From NCBI GenBank assembly GCA_021443285.1, contig JABUUG010000020.1, positions 13,715 through 21,076 of the forward strand: a stretch of 7,362 nt of DNA, given 5' to 3'. Shown here one piece after another: positions 5,837 to 7,362 of this stretch. Numbering within the stretch: position 1 is the stretch's first letter; the number at the start of each line of letters is the position of its first letter. The position numbers and the translations under genes were made by a program. Under the pieces are notes generated by a model. It was not told the origin of the DNA, searched no databases, and was given only the letters and a program-made list of their open reading frames with translations. The stretch is from Bacteroidaceae bacterium. GTDB lineage: Bacteria; Bacteroidota; Bacteroidia; Bacteroidales; Bacteroidaceae.

Positions 5837-7362
5837 TACAACATAGACTTAACCTGCTGGTAAACATTCTGGGCTGTATAGCCGAGTTTCTCGTCGAGCA
5901 CCTTGTATGGAGCAGAGAAACCGAAGCTGTTCAGACCCCAAATCTTTGACTCAGGAGCTGCACCAATGAGGAAGCCCTGAAGGTTTACTGGCAGACCGGC
6001 TGTCATACCGAACACCTTTGCGCCAGCAGGAACAACCGACTCCTGATACTCCTTAGGCTGGCAGCGGAACAGTCCCTCTGAAGGAACTGAGACGATGCGT
6101 ACCTTAACGCCCTCTGCGCGGAGAAGAGCTGCACCAGAAACGAGTGTCGATACTTCTGAACCAGAAGCTACGCACACAACATCCGGATTCTCGTCTGAGC
6201 CGGCAACAACATAAGCACCCTTGCGAGCACCCTCGTAGTCGTTTCCTTCAGGGAGGTCGTTGATGTTCTGGCGTGAGAAGATGAGAGCTGTTGGAGTGTC
6301 TGTGTTCTCCATTGCCATAGCCCAAGCAACAGTTGTCTCCTTAGCCTCTGCTGGACGGAGTACGAGAACAGAGTTCTTTCCGGCATGGTTCTGGAGTTTC
6401 TCCATAAGGCGAATCTGTGCTTCCTGCTCAACAGGCTCGTGTGTAGGACCATCCTCACCAACGCGGAAGGCATCGTGTGTCCAAATGAACTTAACAGGGA
6501 GCTGCATGAGGGCTGCCATACGAACAGCTGGCTTCATGTAGTCAGAGAATACGAAGAATGTGCCGCAAGCAGGGATAACGCCTCCGTGGAGAGCCATACC
6601 GATACAGCAGCAAGCCATGGTGAGCTCTGCAACACCAGCCTGGAAGAATGCGCCAGAGAAGTCTTCGGCAGTGAGAGCCTTTGTCTTCTTGAGGAAACCA
6701 TCTGTCTTGTCTGAGTTAGAGAGGTCGGCAGAAGCACAAATCATGTTTGGTACCTGCTCTGCGAGTGCAGACAGACAAGCAGCTGATGCAGAACGGGTTG
6801 CGTCGTTAGCCTTCTGCTGTACCTTCGACCAGTCAATTTCTGGAGCCTTGTTAGCAAACCAGTCAGCCTGCTGCTTAGCCATCTCCGGATTAGCGTCAGC
6901 CCATGCCTTCTCCTCTGCATAACGCTCTGCGCAGATTCCCTTCAGTTCCTCTGCACGGTCAGCATAGAGTTTCTTTACATCGTCGAAAATCTGGAATGGA
7001 TTCTCTGGGTCGCCACCGAGGTTCTTGACAGTGTTCACAAAAGCGTCGCCACCTAGAGGTGCACCGTGTGTCTTGCAGTTAGCCTCGTAAGATGTGCCGT
7101 CAGCCTTCAGCGCACCCTTACCCATGATACACTTACCGATGATGAGGGTTGGCTTGCCCTTAACTGCCTTTGCCTTATCGAGAGCTGCACGAATCTGCTC
7201 TGCATCGTTACCAACAATTTCTATTACTTCCCAACCGAAAGCCTTGTATTTTGCGGCGGTGTCCTCGTTCATAACCTCTTTGGTCTCTGTAGAGAGCTGG
7301 ATGTCGTTTGAGTCGTAGAACATGATGAGGTTATCGAGACCGAGAGTACCAGCGATACGGCC
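5836..7362 (-). CDS. tkt: Transketolase, 5' end outside the window
   Basis: Transketolase moves two-carbon ketol units between sugar phosphates using thiamine diphosphate and a divalent metal. The visible 508 codons run in from the right edge (GRIAGTLGLDNLI before an internal Met at 7323). About 160-170 N-terminal residues, including the GDG half of the cofactor motif, lie outside. Counting from that Met, the product has YDSND (3-7) with the metal-binding Asn, KTHGAPLG (84-91) with the conserved His, SADLSNSDKT (198-207), the catalytic cofactor Glu in GVAELTM (E233), TFFVFSDYM (255-263) lining the thiazolium pocket, HDAFRVGEDGPTHEPVEQ (283-300) and SRQN (349-352) with a phosphate-binding Arg. 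The stop is TAA at 5836-5838. rpiB follows in the same direction, so the two probably form one pentose-phosphate operon whose promoter is off the right edge. No break is seen. Confidence 0.96.
   Translation of the reverse strand, partial: GRIAGTLGLDNLIMFYDSNDIQLSTETKEVMNEDTAAKYKAFGWEVIEIVGNDAEQIRAALDKAKAVKGKPTLIIGKCIMGKGALKADGTSYEANCKTHGAPLGGDAFVNTVKNLGGDPENPFQIFDDVKKLYADRAEELKGICAERYAEEKAWADANPEMAKQQADWFANKAPEIDWSKVQQKANDATRSASAACLSALAEQVPNMICASADLSNSDKTDGFLKKTKALTAEDFSGAFFQAGVAELTMACCCIGMALHGGVIPACGTFFVFSDYMKPAVRMAALMQLPVKFIWTHDAFRVGEDGPTHEPVEQEAQIRLMEKLQNHAGKNSVLVLRPAEAKETTVAWAMAMENTDTPTALIFSRQNINDLPEGNDYEGARKGAYVVAGSDENPDVVCVASGSEVSTLVSGAALLRAEGVKVRIVSVPSEGLFRCQPKEYQESVVPAGAKVFGMTAGLPVNLQGFLIGAAPESKIWGLNSFGFSAPYKVLDEKLGYTAQNVYQQVKSML

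Overview
The window looks like a chromosomal segment of a Prevotella-like member of the Bacteroidota. The grounds are the gene order (YbbR-like protein, coaE, DUF5606 protein, nth), the close resemblance of the queF, rpiB and tkt products to Bacteroidales versions, the weak Shine-Dalgarno signals, and one good match to the Bacteroidota promoter pattern (TTTG, about 21 bases, TAnnTTTG). The genus is inferred from remembered family sequences; no search was run.

Layout. From 100 to 3674 everything reads rightward: a membrane-anchored YbbR-like protein, dephospho-CoA kinase (coaE), a DUF5606 protein of unknown role, endonuclease III (nth) with an unclear start codon, a small DUF3237-like protein, and the queuosine enzyme QueF. 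From 3675 to about 5110 is a decayed zone. It holds a plausible promoter, an endonuclease/exonuclease/phosphatase-family gene broken by an in-frame TGA and a frameshift, and the 3' part of an IS1634-type transposase in the opposite direction with two stops and a frameshift. From 5121 to the right edge everything reads leftward: transketolase (tkt, 5' end outside the window), then rpiB, then a rho-independent terminator.

How it fits together. tkt and rpiB form a short non-oxidative pentose-phosphate operon. coaE (last step of CoA synthesis), nth (base-excision repair) and queF (preQ1 for tRNA modification) are housekeeping genes grouped by position and not by pathway. The decayed zone separates two convergent conserved blocks.

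I did not find a CRISPR array, defence system, toxin-antitoxin pair, tRNA or rRNA, and I see no convincing undescribed multi-gene system. The most interesting unexplained signal is a pair of diverged copies of a palindromic element. One lies directly behind tkt and the other behind rpiB, and one paired base change in the stem is compensated.
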